This document shows positions 15,167 to 24,100 of a stretch of 43,726 bases of DNA, one piece after another. How positions within the stretch are numbered: position 1 is the first letter of the stretch; each line of letters opens with the position of its first letter. The translations under genes and the position numbers were made by a program. Under the pieces are notes generated by a model. That model was not told where the DNA came from. It searched no databases and worked only from the letters and a program-made list of their open reading frames with translations. Source of the DNA: a virus; the IMG/VR virus record IMGVR_UViG_3300030109_002027, positions 1-43,726 of that record; one strand, 5' to 3'.

Positions 15167-15469
15167 ATGAAAGAAATAGTCGGAGATGTAGTGGAAACGC
15201 TTAATGGGATGATACATAACGGAGTAGAAGGCGAAGCAATAGCCTCTGACTCCCAATATGAGGTTAGACTTATCTTGATAGATAAGACGAAGCCCAAGCA
15301 CTATCGTGACCCCAAGTGGCTCTATGATGAGTATGTGGTTGAGGATAGAACAATGGCTGATATAGGAATGGAGTTCGGCATAAGTGCTGCCGCTGTGAAC
15401 CAATGGCTCAACAAGTTTGATATACCCACGCGGGGACGAGGACACAGGGACAGTAATGATAGTAACTAG
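15167..15469 (+). CDS. Helix-turn-helix protein (100 aa)
   Basis: ATG 15167 lies six bases after AAGGTGA (15155-15161); GTG 15158 in the same frame is too close to that site. Residues about 45-85 (YRDPKWLYDEYVVEDRTMAD, then IGMEFGISAAAVNQWLNKFD) form a clear HTH, with ISAAAVNQWLNKF as recognition helix, like the HTH of phage-type DNA-binding proteins that often precede HNH endonucleases. There is no nuclease part here. The end (PTRGRGHRDSNDSN) overlaps the polymerase start. May act as a regulator or a replication cofactor. Confidence 0.65.
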   Translation: MKEIVGDVVETLNGMIHNGVEGEAIASDSQYEVRLILIDKTKPKHYRDPKWLYDEYVVEDRTMADIGMEFGISAAAVNQWLNKFDIPTRGRGHRDSNDSN

Positions 15470-17672
15470 AGGCAAGGGTTGTGACGTAAGAGTACGTTAC
15501 AGAGATGAGAATAGAGAAAGGAAAACCCTCACTATTAATGAAAGACCCTACTTCTTTGTCCGTTCCGGCGAATCACACCTATGCAATGCAGTCTCTAGAG
15601 AGAGGGGTCACGTAGGTCTGTATGGCGAAGAACTTACGAAAATCACCGTAGCGCATCCAGACGATATCTACCAATTCAAGAATGAGAATCCCCACATAGA
15701 TACGTGGGAGGCTAATATTCCAATAGTTAATAGAGCACTATCAGAAAGAATAGTTAAAAGAAACAAGCCTATCAAGAACTATGAGCACAGGGTTTGGTAT
15801 CTAGATTGCGAATGGAACCCACTTAACAACCATCTTACTGTTATTGTGGTATATGATTCCTACACGGAGAAAGAATACATCTGGTTTGTAGACAAGAGCC
15901 TTGATGAAGAGCGTACTCTAGATAAGTTTGGCGACTATACCTATGAAACCCCAGCCAAAGCATTTCCCTCTGAGGCGGCTATGCTACGACACTTCGTTCA
16001 GCATATGGACAGGCAAGACCCAGATGTAATTACTGGTTGGTATGTGGTTGGTGCAGACATTAAAACAATAATTGAAAGATGCAGAGCAGTTAATGTCAAT
16101 GCACATACTATGTCACCTTATAGAAGGCTAAGTTATTCCTACAGAGATTGGGAACAACCCATCAGCGGTAGGGTGTGTATTGATTTGATGGTGGCAGTTG
16201 CTAAATTATGGGAGTTGAAGAACGGTAAACTTCCCGGCTACAAACTAGATGACGTTGCTAACGAACTTCTTGGGGAAAAGAAGATTGAATTACCTGATGG
16301 GCACGACACTTACCACACAGATTTACCATTGTATATTCACTATTGCCGACAAGATGTGCGACTGCTACCTAAATTAGATTCTAAAGTAAATGCTTTGAAT
16401 TATTACTTAGCCCTACAGCATTTAGTGCAATGCGATATTCGTTCCACACCATACATCACGAAGATGTTTACCTGCCTGACATTACAAGAGATGCCTTGGT
16501 TTGATAAAAGAATACCCACTAAACCACAGTTTAATTATGAATCTTATGAGGGCGCAGATGTAATGGAGGTTGAATCAGGTGTATATGATTCAGTAGGTAT
16601 TTTAGATATCAAGGCCATGTATCACAGCAATGCCGCTCTACATAATATCTCTTGGGAGAAACTAAATCAACAAGAGGGTACAGATTGTGGTAATGGTACT
16701 AAGTTTCTTCGTGCTGGTAAAGGGTTGCTGGTACAGCAGATGGATAAGATGACTAAGTTGCGAAATGCCTTCAAGGAATTGATGCGTAATGACCCTGATA
16801 ATTATGACCGTTGGGACGCTATGCAGTATGCTTGCAAGTCCCTAGTCGCTTCTATGTACGGGGTAGCCGGTGACTCTAAATACGGTATGTATCATCCCGA
16901 AGTAGCAGGCGCAATTACCTACACTTCTAGGGCTACTCTAAATCGCCTCAAGACCCTTGCAACAGATGCAGGCTGTAAGGTACTTTACGGCCACACAGAC
17001 AGCGTGTTTTGCTCCATCCCTAGCCCCTCTAGGGGAGAAGAATTAGTGGCCTCTATCAACGCGCAAATGGCCCCTATAGAGGTCGAGTTTGAGAAGTGGT
17101 GTAGTCGCATGGTTTTGATGGCTAAGAATCGCTATGCTGGGCACGTTACTTGGACTGACGGCAAAGAGCATGAGGCTAAACTCTACATCAAGGGGATAGA
17201 GATGAAGCAATCAAGAATGCCCCCTCTGATGAAGGATTCTATGAGTCTAACTATAGATGGCATACTTGCCAATAAAGAAGAGGAAGAAGTAACTAATAAA
17301 CTACAAGAAAGAATCAGCCGTATAATCCACGGCGAATGCTCTCTGGAAGAGATTTCTATGAAAGGTAAACTAGAGAGGGATATATCACAATACAAGGTAC
17401 TTTCTGGTAACTCGGCTGCCGCTGCTTGGGCTAATGAGTTTCTAGGTAAGGGATATACTAAAGGCTCTTTTTTCAAGGTTGCTTTAGACTCTAAAGGAAA
17501 GTACATAGCGTTTGATGATGAGGACGACATTTCCCATATAGAATTAGGTTATAATATAATGTGTAAGAAATACATCTTAGACAAAGTAACACCTTACTAT
17601 GAATTAGTCGGTTGGTCAGTACAACCCTTAACCAACGCTAGTCAAGGTTTAGGCTCTATGTCTTGGCTATAG
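15456..17672 (+). CDS. polB: Family B DNA polymerase
   Basis: 738 residues from ATG 15456; a TTG at 15417 would add 13. Exonuclease: Exo I YLDCEW (Asp/Glu near 118), Exo II GWYVVGADI, Exo III YCRQDVRLL. Polymerase: motif A GILDIKAMYHS (near 382), motif B YACKSLVASMYG (near 460), motif C YGHTDSVF (near 512). Motif C has His where YGDTDS normally has its first Asp; the second Asp, the key metal ligand, is kept. The proofreading residues look intact. Overall length matches compact archaeal and phage PolBs. It is the replicative polymerase of the virus and belongs with the clamp, RFC and primase. The next promoter begins at its stop. Confidence 0.93.
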   Translation: MIVTRGKGCDVRVRYRDENRERKTLTINERPYFFVRSGESHLCNAVSRERGHVGLYGEELTKITVAHPDDIYQFKNENPHIDTWEANIPIVNRALSERIVKRNKPIKNYEHRVWYLDCEWNPLNNHLTVIVVYDSYTEKEYIWFVDKSLDEERTLDKFGDYTYETPAKAFPSEAAMLRHFVQHMDRQDPDVITGWYVVGADIKTIIERCRAVNVNAHTMSPYRRLSYSYRDWEQPISGRVCIDLMVAVAKLWELKNGKLPGYKLDDVANELLGEKKIELPDGHDTYHTDLPLYIHYCRQDVRLLPKLDSKVNALNYYLALQHLVQCDIRSTPYITKMFTCLTLQEMPWFDKRIPTKPQFNYESYEGADVMEVESGVYDSVGILDIKAMYHSNAALHNISWEKLNQQEGTDCGNGTKFLRAGKGLLVQQMDKMTKLRNAFKELMRNDPDNYDRWDAMQYACKSLVASMYGVAGDSKYGMYHPEVAGAITYTSRATLNRLKTLATDAGCKVLYGHTDSVFCSIPSPSRGEELVASINAQMAPIEVEFEKWCSRMVLMAKNRYAGHVTWTDGKEHEAKLYIKGIEMKQSRMPPLMKDSMSLTIDGILANKEEEEVTNKLQERISRIIHGECSLEEISMKGKLERDISQYKVLSGNSAAAAWANEFLGKGYTKGSFFKVALDSKGKYIAFDDEDDISHIELGYNIMCKKYILDKVTPYYELVGWSVQPLTNASQGLGSMSWL

Positions 17673-17701
17673 TTTATATGCGGGTAGTGAGACGAGATAG
17701 T
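17673..17701 (+). promoter_or_regulatory. Shared viral promoter, copy 6
   Basis: TTTATATG begins at the stop codon of the polymerase gene (17673); then come C, GGGT, AGTG, AGACGAG and ATG 17702, exactly 29 bases from the first T. It drives the zinc-ribbon, nuclease and primase group. Confidence 0.72.
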
Positions 17702-18031
17702 ATGACGCGCAGTAGAAGACTTAGTGGTAAGCCTACTGCAAAGCAGAATCAGCAAGCCATACAGGAACTCAATAACATACAATCTGAGGTAATCCATGCT
17801 GTGCAGGGAGACTTCGCTAGAATAAACGGTTTGATATTTGGCCTCCTACATCAGTTAGATTTACTCAATGAGTTTGAATGTGAGCATTGTGGTCAGCCTA
17901 TAGTAGAACCATTGCTAGATGTAATACCCAAGATGGAAGAGTGCCCAAAGTGTAAGGGTAAACTAAACTCCGCGCAAACGACTATAGAAGATTGGGATAA
18001 CGGAGTGACGAGCAGTACAGAAGAGGAGTAA
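17702..18031 (+). CDS. Helical protein with C-terminal zinc ribbon
   Basis: 109 residues from ATG 17702; an upstream TTG at 17663 lies inside the polymerase gene and promoter and is rejected. Basic N-terminus, a helix with heptad pattern (IQELNNIQSEVIHAV, then FARINGLIFGLLHQL), and then a zinc ribbon with CEHCGQ and CPKCKG. This resembles small phage zinc-ribbon proteins of unknown role. The C-terminus is acidic. It is first in the operon of promoter copy 6. Confidence 0.5.
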   Translation: MTRSRRLSGKPTAKQNQQAIQELNNIQSEVIHAVQGDFARINGLIFGLLHQLDLLNEFECEHCGQPIVEPLLDVIPKMEECPKCKGKLNSAQTTIEDWDNGVTSSTEEE

Positions 18032-18033
18032 CC

Positions 18034-18888
18034 ATGCGTGCTACTCCTGAACAAGCGGCGGCATCCTCCTACAAGCCGGGAGGGGAAGTGCTTCGCTGTA
18101 GCAAGTCTTCCTTTATGACTTACAAGATGTGTCCCCGCCAGTTTTATTGGCGTTACGTCGCAGACGTTCCCTCACCCCCACCTAGCGAAGCAGCAATTAG
18201 AGGTAGCATCATACACGCTGCTATGGAACATGGTATTCTAGGAGAGCCTCAAGACATGGAGAGGTTTCTCATAGCAGAGAGTATGGAAGATGACTCCGGT
18301 GCTTCTGCTTTGACTTCTTTACTTCATCAAATCGCTAATGATTTAGGTGTTTTTGATGTGGTAGAAGCAGAGGTAAAGCATGAAGTTTACGAAGAGTTAA
18401 AACTTGCTAACGTTACTTTACCTATTGTTTGGGTAGGTATGATTGACGGTGTGTTACGCCACCCACAGGGAGGATTAATCCTAGTTGAGTTGAAGACCGG
18501 CAAAATGAATATGGGTAAGTTAGGCAGAACGAGAAAAGAACTGGTTTATTATAGTCGTCTTTTAAAGTTGCTTGGTTATGATGAAATAACACACTTTCTA
18601 TATCTTACTCCCGACTACGAAATGGTCGATGAAAATGATAAGTTATTATTAGAATATAAAAAGAGAGGTAAGACCATGTGGGTAGGCGAAAAGAACGGCT
18701 ACGCCCTATTAGAACCTGTCTTAAATAGGAGTGTTAATGCCTTTGAGAACAATTTATATGACACCATCGAATCCCTTAATTCCCAGCAGTATGATATGAA
18801 TTGGAACGAGTATTTCTGCCCAATCTGGTGTGACTTTCACCTTAACTGCGAATCGGAATTGACGGGAGAATTGGAAAGATGGCAGTAA
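18034..18888 (+). CDS. Cas4/RecB-like PD-(D/E)XK exonuclease with Fe-S cluster
   Basis: 284 residues, ATG 18034 after GAGGAG. Motifs of the RecB/Cas4/AddB nuclease fold: Cys33 in KMCPRQFYWRY, RGSIIHAAME (56-65), Asp138 in GMIDGVL, Glu152 and Lys154 in LVELKTGK, and a later helix YYSRLLKLL in place of QxxxY. C-terminal Cys262, Cys266 and Cys272 (FCPIWCDFHLNC) with Cys33 would hold an iron-sulfur cluster as in Cas4 and AddB. The activity would be DNA end resection or 5' exonuclease. No CRISPR array or other cas gene is near, so replication or recombination is the likely role. Such Cas4-like nucleases are common in archaeal viruses. Confidence 0.85.
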   Translation: MRATPEQAAASSYKPGGEVLRCSKSSFMTYKMCPRQFYWRYVADVPSPPPSEAAIRGSIIHAAMEHGILGEPQDMERFLIAESMEDDSGASALTSLLHQIANDLGVFDVVEAEVKHEVYEELKLANVTLPIVWVGMIDGVLRHPQGGLILVELKTGKMNMGKLGRTRKELVYYSRLLKLLGYDEITHFLYLTPDYEMVDENDKLLLEYKKRGKTMWVGEKNGYALLEPVLNRSVNAFENNLYDTIESLNSQQYDMNWNEYFCPIWCDFHLNCESELTGELERWQ

Positions 18889-19040
18889 CAGTTATATGTA
18901 GAAGTTGTGGCGCAAATGATAAGTGGGAGGGTTTTGAAGACATGGTTAGAGTAACCGGACAAGAAGGAGACGTACCCCAAGTGGTGACTATAGGTGGTTG
19001 TGAGTGCGGCCACCAACAAGAGGTGAAGATGGATGATTGA
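18879..19040 (+). CDS. Zinc-ribbon mini-protein (53 aa)
   Basis: ATG 18879 overlaps the nuclease gene, and TGA is at 19038-19040. CRSC (residues 7-10) and CEC with a following His (CECGHQQ) near residue 41 make a small ribbon, with beta strands between. The GTTATATG inside this gene is not promoter-like in context. Function unknown; another of the many zinc mini-proteins. Confidence 0.5.
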   Translation: MAVTVICRSCGANDKWEGFEDMVRVTGQEGDVPQVVTIGGCECGHQQEVKMDD

Positions 19041-19218
19041 AATTCACTCCTTTGATTTTGAGAACATAGTTTCTCTTGGTGATGTTGCGCCAATCTTCGG
19101 TCTGTACGCTCTGACTCTGGGTGCCGTTGGCGCTTATCTTTACCGCAGGTTGAAGCGAACGTCTAGGTCGTACCCTTTTGTTTTCTTTGACGTAGTAGTA
19201 TTACCCAAGACTGAGTGA
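19033..19218 (+). CDS. Small membrane protein (61 aa)
   Basis: ATG 19033 overlaps the previous stop. Residues about 18-37 (APIFGLYALTLGAVGAYLY) form one membrane segment, followed by a basic RRLKRTSRS, which by the positive-inside rule puts the C-terminus in the cytoplasm. No family recognised. It sits between a zinc ribbon and the primase. Confidence 0.45.
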   Translation: MIEIHSFDFENIVSLGDVAPIFGLYALTLGAVGAYLYRRLKRTSRSYPFVFFDVVVLPKTE

Positions 19219-19222
19219 TAGT

Positions 19223-20215
19223 ATGCAGTTCCCAAGAGAGATAGGACTAAAACGAAGTCAATGTTCCTCTAGGTCTGAGTTCGATAAGTATGTAAATAGG
19301 CTGAATGGTAAGTCTAATATCTACACATCGCTATATAGGTTCAAAAGACCACACCCTACTATGGCATGGAAGTACGACCCTGAATCTGTTGTAATGGATA
19401 GGGCTTGGTGGGACTTTGATATCACTAATGATACAACTATAATAGATGTTAAAAGAGATGTGCATACTTTACTGGGTAGATTACGTGGTGATGTAAGAGT
19501 AGTCGCTACTGGTAGAGGTTTCCACGTTCATCAGATGTTCCAGAAACCAGTAGAGGGACAGGCTATTGCTCAACACATCATCCGCTATCAGAACTTAAAG
19601 GGGAAGGGACTCAAGACCTTAGACGGTGTGGGCAATCCACAGAAACTCACTAGGGTTCCAGATACCTATAATGTTACTCGTAAGAGATGGGCAGTAAATA
19701 TAGATACACAGGCCTTCAAGAAAGACCCAATGAATTACAAGATACCAGAGAAGCCTAAGAATACCTTGAAGGTACATGACCCTTTCAGGGGAGAGAAGCG
19801 AGATTCAGATTTCCATATCGTGGAGTGGATTGCTAATAACCCCAAGAAAGAACTTCCTAAATTTAGCGGGCCTTTTACTGGTGAGATAGGCTGCATCAAT
19901 GATGTTCCTATCCCACCCTGCCTAGATAGGGCTATGAGACATGAGAACCCTAAGCACGAAGTAAGGGTTGCTTTGGTGCAATACATAGCCGATAGTATGA
20001 GATGGTTTGCACCACCAGAGAGTATCAGCGCCAGAGAAACATATAAGATGGCGGATGAAATAACTAACTTCATAGAGACTTTAAAATGGAGGGACTTTAA
20101 CAGGCAAACTACTAAAGGTCAGGTACTCTCTCTTCTAAAATACGCTAACATTCCCTCGGCACAATGGTTTAAATCTAGAAACTTATGTAACGGAGACTGT
20201 TGGCTTCACAACTAA
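19223..20215 (+). CDS. Archaeo-eukaryotic primase with PriL-like Fe-S end
   Basis: 330 residues, single chain. The PriS-type catalytic part has Asp64 and Asp66 in WWDFDI, the nucleotide-binding GRGFHVH (97-103) and RVPD (144-147). The C-terminal part has Cys224, Cys233 (in IPPCLDRAM, like the PriL FPPC motif), Cys322 and Cys326 (LCNGDC), four candidates for the iron-sulfur ligands of the large subunit's C-terminal domain. It thus joins the work of PriS and PriL in one polypeptide, far shorter than the two host subunits (about 350 plus 400). It would make primers at the viral fork, next to PolB. Confidence 0.8.
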   Translation: MQFPREIGLKRSQCSSRSEFDKYVNRLNGKSNIYTSLYRFKRPHPTMAWKYDPESVVMDRAWWDFDITNDTTIIDVKRDVHTLLGRLRGDVRVVATGRGFHVHQMFQKPVEGQAIAQHIIRYQNLKGKGLKTLDGVGNPQKLTRVPDTYNVTRKRWAVNIDTQAFKKDPMNYKIPEKPKNTLKVHDPFRGEKRDSDFHIVEWIANNPKKELPKFSGPFTGEIGCINDVPIPPCLDRAMRHENPKHEVRVALVQYIADSMRWFAPPESISARETYKMADEITNFIETLKWRDFNRQTTKGQVLSLLKYANIPSAQWFKSRNLCNGDCWLHN

Positions 20216-20220
20216 TTACA

Positions 20221-20227
20221 AGGAGGT
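20221..20227 (+). promoter_or_regulatory. Strong Shine-Dalgarno site
   Basis: AGGAGGT five bases before ATG 20233, a near-perfect complement to the 16S rRNA 3' end. It fixes the start of the following zinc mini-gene. Confidence 0.7.
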
Positions 20228-20232
20228 ATAAT

Positions 20233-20376
20233 ATGACTATGGCGACAAAGAAAAAGGTTAGATGCCCGATGTGCGGAAGCACTAAAGGCTTCATAGAAGT
20301 GCATGGTTCTTCCGCTTGTCTCAACTGTAAGACCAAAATTGTGTCTTGCTGTGGAGATGACGGTTGCATCATTTGA
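20233..20376 (+). CDS. Cys-rich zinc-ribbon mini-protein (47 aa)
   Basis: 47 residues. CPMC (11-14), CLNC (29-32) and then CC and C near the end (SCCGDDGC): two pairs form a classic zinc ribbon, and the extra Cys may bind a second metal. The strong ribosome site argues it is well translated. Function unknown; it follows the primase, so it may assist replication. Confidence 0.55.
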   Translation: MTMATKKKVRCPMCGSTKGFIEVHGSSACLNCKTKIVSCCGDDGCII

Positions 20377-20403
20377 TATACACTACATTGATACGATAGA
20401 CTA
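20373..20403 (+). promoter_or_regulatory. AT-rich box before the ERCC4-like gene (weak)
   Basis: TTGATATAC starts 31 bases before ATG 20404, which has no ribosome site. This could be a leaderless promoter, but it lacks the AGTG element of the shared class. Confidence 0.35.
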
Positions 20404-21135
20404 ATGCTTCTAATAGATGACAGAGAAAACCAAAAATTAATTAACTCATTGCTAATGCGCATGGGTGATTGGTCTGCTGACAATGTAAATGGACAGGCTA
20501 AAGTAAAAAGATTAGTCTCTGCTGACTATGCTATAGGGCAATGGGGAGTTGAAGCCAAGGAAATCAACGACCTGTATAGAAGTATTTTAGGCATAGGTAG
20601 AACACGAACTATAATAGACCAATTGTTAGATTTACAGGATAATTTTGAGCATCCCTTTCTAGTTGTTTACAACACTAAACTCAAACCATATGTTAAGGGC
20701 TATTCTAACAGGCAAAAAATGGCAATAGAAATACAAAAAATGCAAAAAACTATCGAAAGATTCAAAATTACTTTTTACCAGCGCTTTCCAAAAATACGCT
20801 ACATGGAACTAGAAACAATGGAACAGTTTGTTAATTGGTTGATTGTAAATCACACACAAATGCTGATTGACGGAGAAGCACAAATAAATAGATTACCTGA
20901 CTTTGTTAAAAAAGCGGCTAAAGCACCTGTTTATGATGACAGGGTTGCAATGCTTTCTTCTGTCTCTGGCATTACACCAGCAACAGCAGTTGATTTACTA
21001 CAAAAATTCGGTAGTGTCCCACAGGTTCTACATAGTAGAAGAAGTCAAAAAGACCTGATGGAAATAAAAGGTATAGGTAGACGGAAAGCAAAAAAAATAC
21101 TTGCTCTGCGAGATTCTTTCACTCATACGGAGTAA
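20404..21135 (+). CDS. XPF/ERCC4-type nuclease with HhH domain
   Basis: 243 residues. The ERCC4 nuclease domain starts at once: IDDREN (residues 4-9), then SADYAIG and GVEAKEINDL, where the usual ERKxxxD reads EAKxxxD, replacing the Arg. It continues with FLVVYNTKL and helices. The C-terminal 70 residues hold a tandem helix-hairpin-helix (MLSSVSGITPATAVDLLQKFG, then MEIKGIGRRKAKKILALRD) that binds DNA, as in archaeal XPF/Hef. It lacks the Hef helicase part. The role is to cut branched DNA, such as stalled forks or recombination joints. Its 3' end overlaps the opposite-strand giant gene by 17 bases. Confidence 0.85.
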   Translation: MLLIDDRENQKLINSLLMRMGDWSADNVNGQAKVKRLVSADYAIGQWGVEAKEINDLYRSILGIGRTRTIIDQLLDLQDNFEHPFLVVYNTKLKPYVKGYSNRQKMAIEIQKMQKTIERFKITFYQRFPKIRYMELETMEQFVNWLIVNHTQMLIDGEAQINRLPDFVKKAAKAPVYDDRVAMLSSVSGITPATAVDLLQKFGSVPQVLHSRRSQKDLMEIKGIGRRKAKKILALRDSFTHTE

Positions 21136-24100
21136 GTTCTTCTGAGGCAGACGAGTTAGAAGTAGATGCTCTGTGTAGCCCTACACTAAGATTGTGAAGA
21201 ATTACGCTAGTAAAGTTAGCAGTATCAGTTGTATTATTAGGGTCACGACTAATTGATATTTTAAGTCTGTCCCCAGCACTCATGTTGGATATTCTCTGTG
21301 TAGGGAACAAGTAAGTAGTTTGATTATCCATGCCTGATATTAAAGGCACAGTAAAGATTACAGAATCTCCACCCTTTGTTAAGTTATTAACTACTGTAGT
21401 AAGTAATGCGCTTCGTCCAGTAGGAGCATCTGTAGTCCCCCGTACCGATGTATCGTTTGCACCATGAGTTATTTTACCTGATAATTCTAATTGGTTAGAA
21501 ACAATATCTTTAGGAACTGTTAGTTCTGTTTCAAACTCTGTCTTGCCTATGTACCCACTTTCACCGCCCGGTGAAGAATTTGCGGGGAATACATAGCCTT
21601 CTGCACCTTTGAACCCATTACCTTCTGAGGGTTTTAATTCTACATCTGTTGGTGCTGATTTAATACTAGTGCTAAGTTTACCGGGTCTTTTTTGCCCCAA
21701 GATTCTAAAATTACCTCTAGAACCCATTAGGTCTTGTGTCAAGTTACCAAAGCCTCTGATATCAGCCCAAGCACCACTTCCAATTTGATTGATAGAAGAT
21801 TGCCCCTGTCTATAATCATTGTAGTTATCTCCTGTGTTGTCGTTTATACCTAGACCTTGGTTGTTGCCTTGGTCCGTAGGGTTTTGCCCTATCCAATCAT
21901 CACTACTAATTGGCTGGTCGCCACTACCTGCTTCTTGCGCAAAACTAGGTGGGATGTAATCTACTAGTTCTACTGTGGTAAAGGTAGAGTCTTGGAAAGG
22001 TGTTTGTGGGAACAGATAAGACTCAACACCAGCCGCTAACAAAGTCATATCCCTTTCCAGAGTAAGAGTTAAATCTTCTTTTTGACGACCGTTAAACTTC
22101 CATCTAATACTTTGTATAGTCAAAACTTCGTTATTCAAATCAATACCTTGGTCTGTGTAAGTAATATGGGTACCGGGCCAGTATGATAAATCTCTAGTAA
22201 CGTGTAATCTTGGCGCATACCATGCAGTTCTTTCTTGGAATACGCCTTTATTGGGTGCTATGTTAGTAAAACTTCTACCGCCTAGAGGGAAGATAGAATT
22301 TACATTACCAGTTGTTATACTGCTTAGTGCTGTGCTGCTAGAACCGTCTTCTAAAACGTGTGCATTCTTTAAAATGTTAGAGTCAGCATAGTTGCCGCAT
22401 CTATGTCTTAGTAAGGATTTTAAATACTCTGCGTTTACTGACACCACTATCTTTGCATTTGCTACTGCGCCGTAAGAAGAGGGTATATCTATCTCATAAA
22501 AACCACTACCGTAGATATTCTTCGTGCTACTACCAGCCACGCTAGATACGTTTCTTTCATTATCGTTAGTAAAAACATAATCTACTAGATGTAAAGTGTA
22601 CTTAGCGTTATCAATGTCTGTTCCGCTCTGACTATTCTTTAGGGATATAAATAACCTCAAATCGTTACTAGTAGTAGTGCTTGTTAGAGGAGTTGAGTTA
22701 GGTACATGAACTATCTGCAAAGCATAGGCTAGGCTGTTAGCACCATACCACCAGTAATTCTGTGAAAACGTAGGGTTATCTGTACCGGGTCTGTTGCTTT
22801 GCCCATATCGCCAGTCTTTGTCACTAGCAGCACCTAAATTACCATCTAAAGCATTGGCTTGTCCGGGGAATAGACAGCCGCCTGTTCCTATTCTATGCCA
22901 ATACTCGTTACCTGTCGTACTTCCTAGTTCGTCTGCACCTTGTGTTACTCGGTAGGGGTCTGCTATGTACCCAAACCTACCGCTTTGAGTCATTTGCCTA
23001 TCTAAAGTCCCATCTAATATAGGTTTAGCAGTTATTTTAAGAGGCGTCTCTTTGAGTGCGCTATATTCTCTCTTTGCTATCTTTAGCGCTTCCAAAGAAC
23101 TCTTTATTTTCGGATAATGCTTTACCCTCCATTTTGTAGTATCCTGTGTATTTGTAGAGGGAAAATCTACAAAGGCTTTGGATTCATCGTAGTAAACTCT
23201 TACGTTACTTATCTTAGACACTATACCACCAGCAATGTTGCTAATTTTTACCTTTGTTCTATCTAGTGCAATTCCGCTGTTGAACTTAGGTCTAAAATCT
23301 ACTCTACCGTCTCTACCAACTACCTTACTAAATGGCATATAGTTTCCTTCATCGCTATATCCGCTAGTTTTCTTTATGGCTGATAAAAAGGAACCTATTG
23401 TTTTTCCTCTAGTATCTACTAAACCACCAAAATCATTACGATTAACAGCACCGCCATCATAAGTCATGCTTTGAGATACGGGAACGTTGCTAATATCTAT
23501 TGGTACATTAATATTTGTAGGTGGTTGCCAAGTTTGCATAGAAGCAGCATTCCAAATAGTTCTAAATTTATCGTGCTCAAAATAAGTTCCGCTATTCTTG
23601 CTTCTAATATCTCCCTCAATGTGCATCATCATCCTAAAGGCATATTGTGGGCTTAGAGAATTGCTTAAAATTGCTGAGTCTTGAGTAATATCTATGGGTA
23701 TGTTAAAAGACCTACTGTTTGTTAAATGTAGTTCATACATTCTATTTAATTCAGCGGGTATTTCTGACCTATTTTGAATAACTGTTAGAGCATCTAAATC
23801 AGACCCCCCCTGCATACCTCTTTCAGATGTGAAATCTGCTTGATTTCCGTATCTAGCAACTGTAATTGGTACGTTACCACCCGCGCCTATAGTCGTTTGC
23901 TCAAAGGCAACCTGATTTGCATTTTGTTGCATTATTATTCTTCCGTTAGGAACGCCAGCGTTATTTCCGCTTGGGTGGTTTATTGCTGCAATTAAATCAG
24001 TAACAGTAGCAGTTGTATTTCCTGTACCGTTTACCATTACCCATTGTGGGTGTGTAGTATCATATCTTTTTTCTACTACTCTAGTAGCAGCAGGGTAATG

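Noticed and set aside
18886-18912. TTATATG inside the 18879 gene as another shared promoter copy
   Set aside because: No AGTG, no start codon at +29, and it lies inside a coding sequence.
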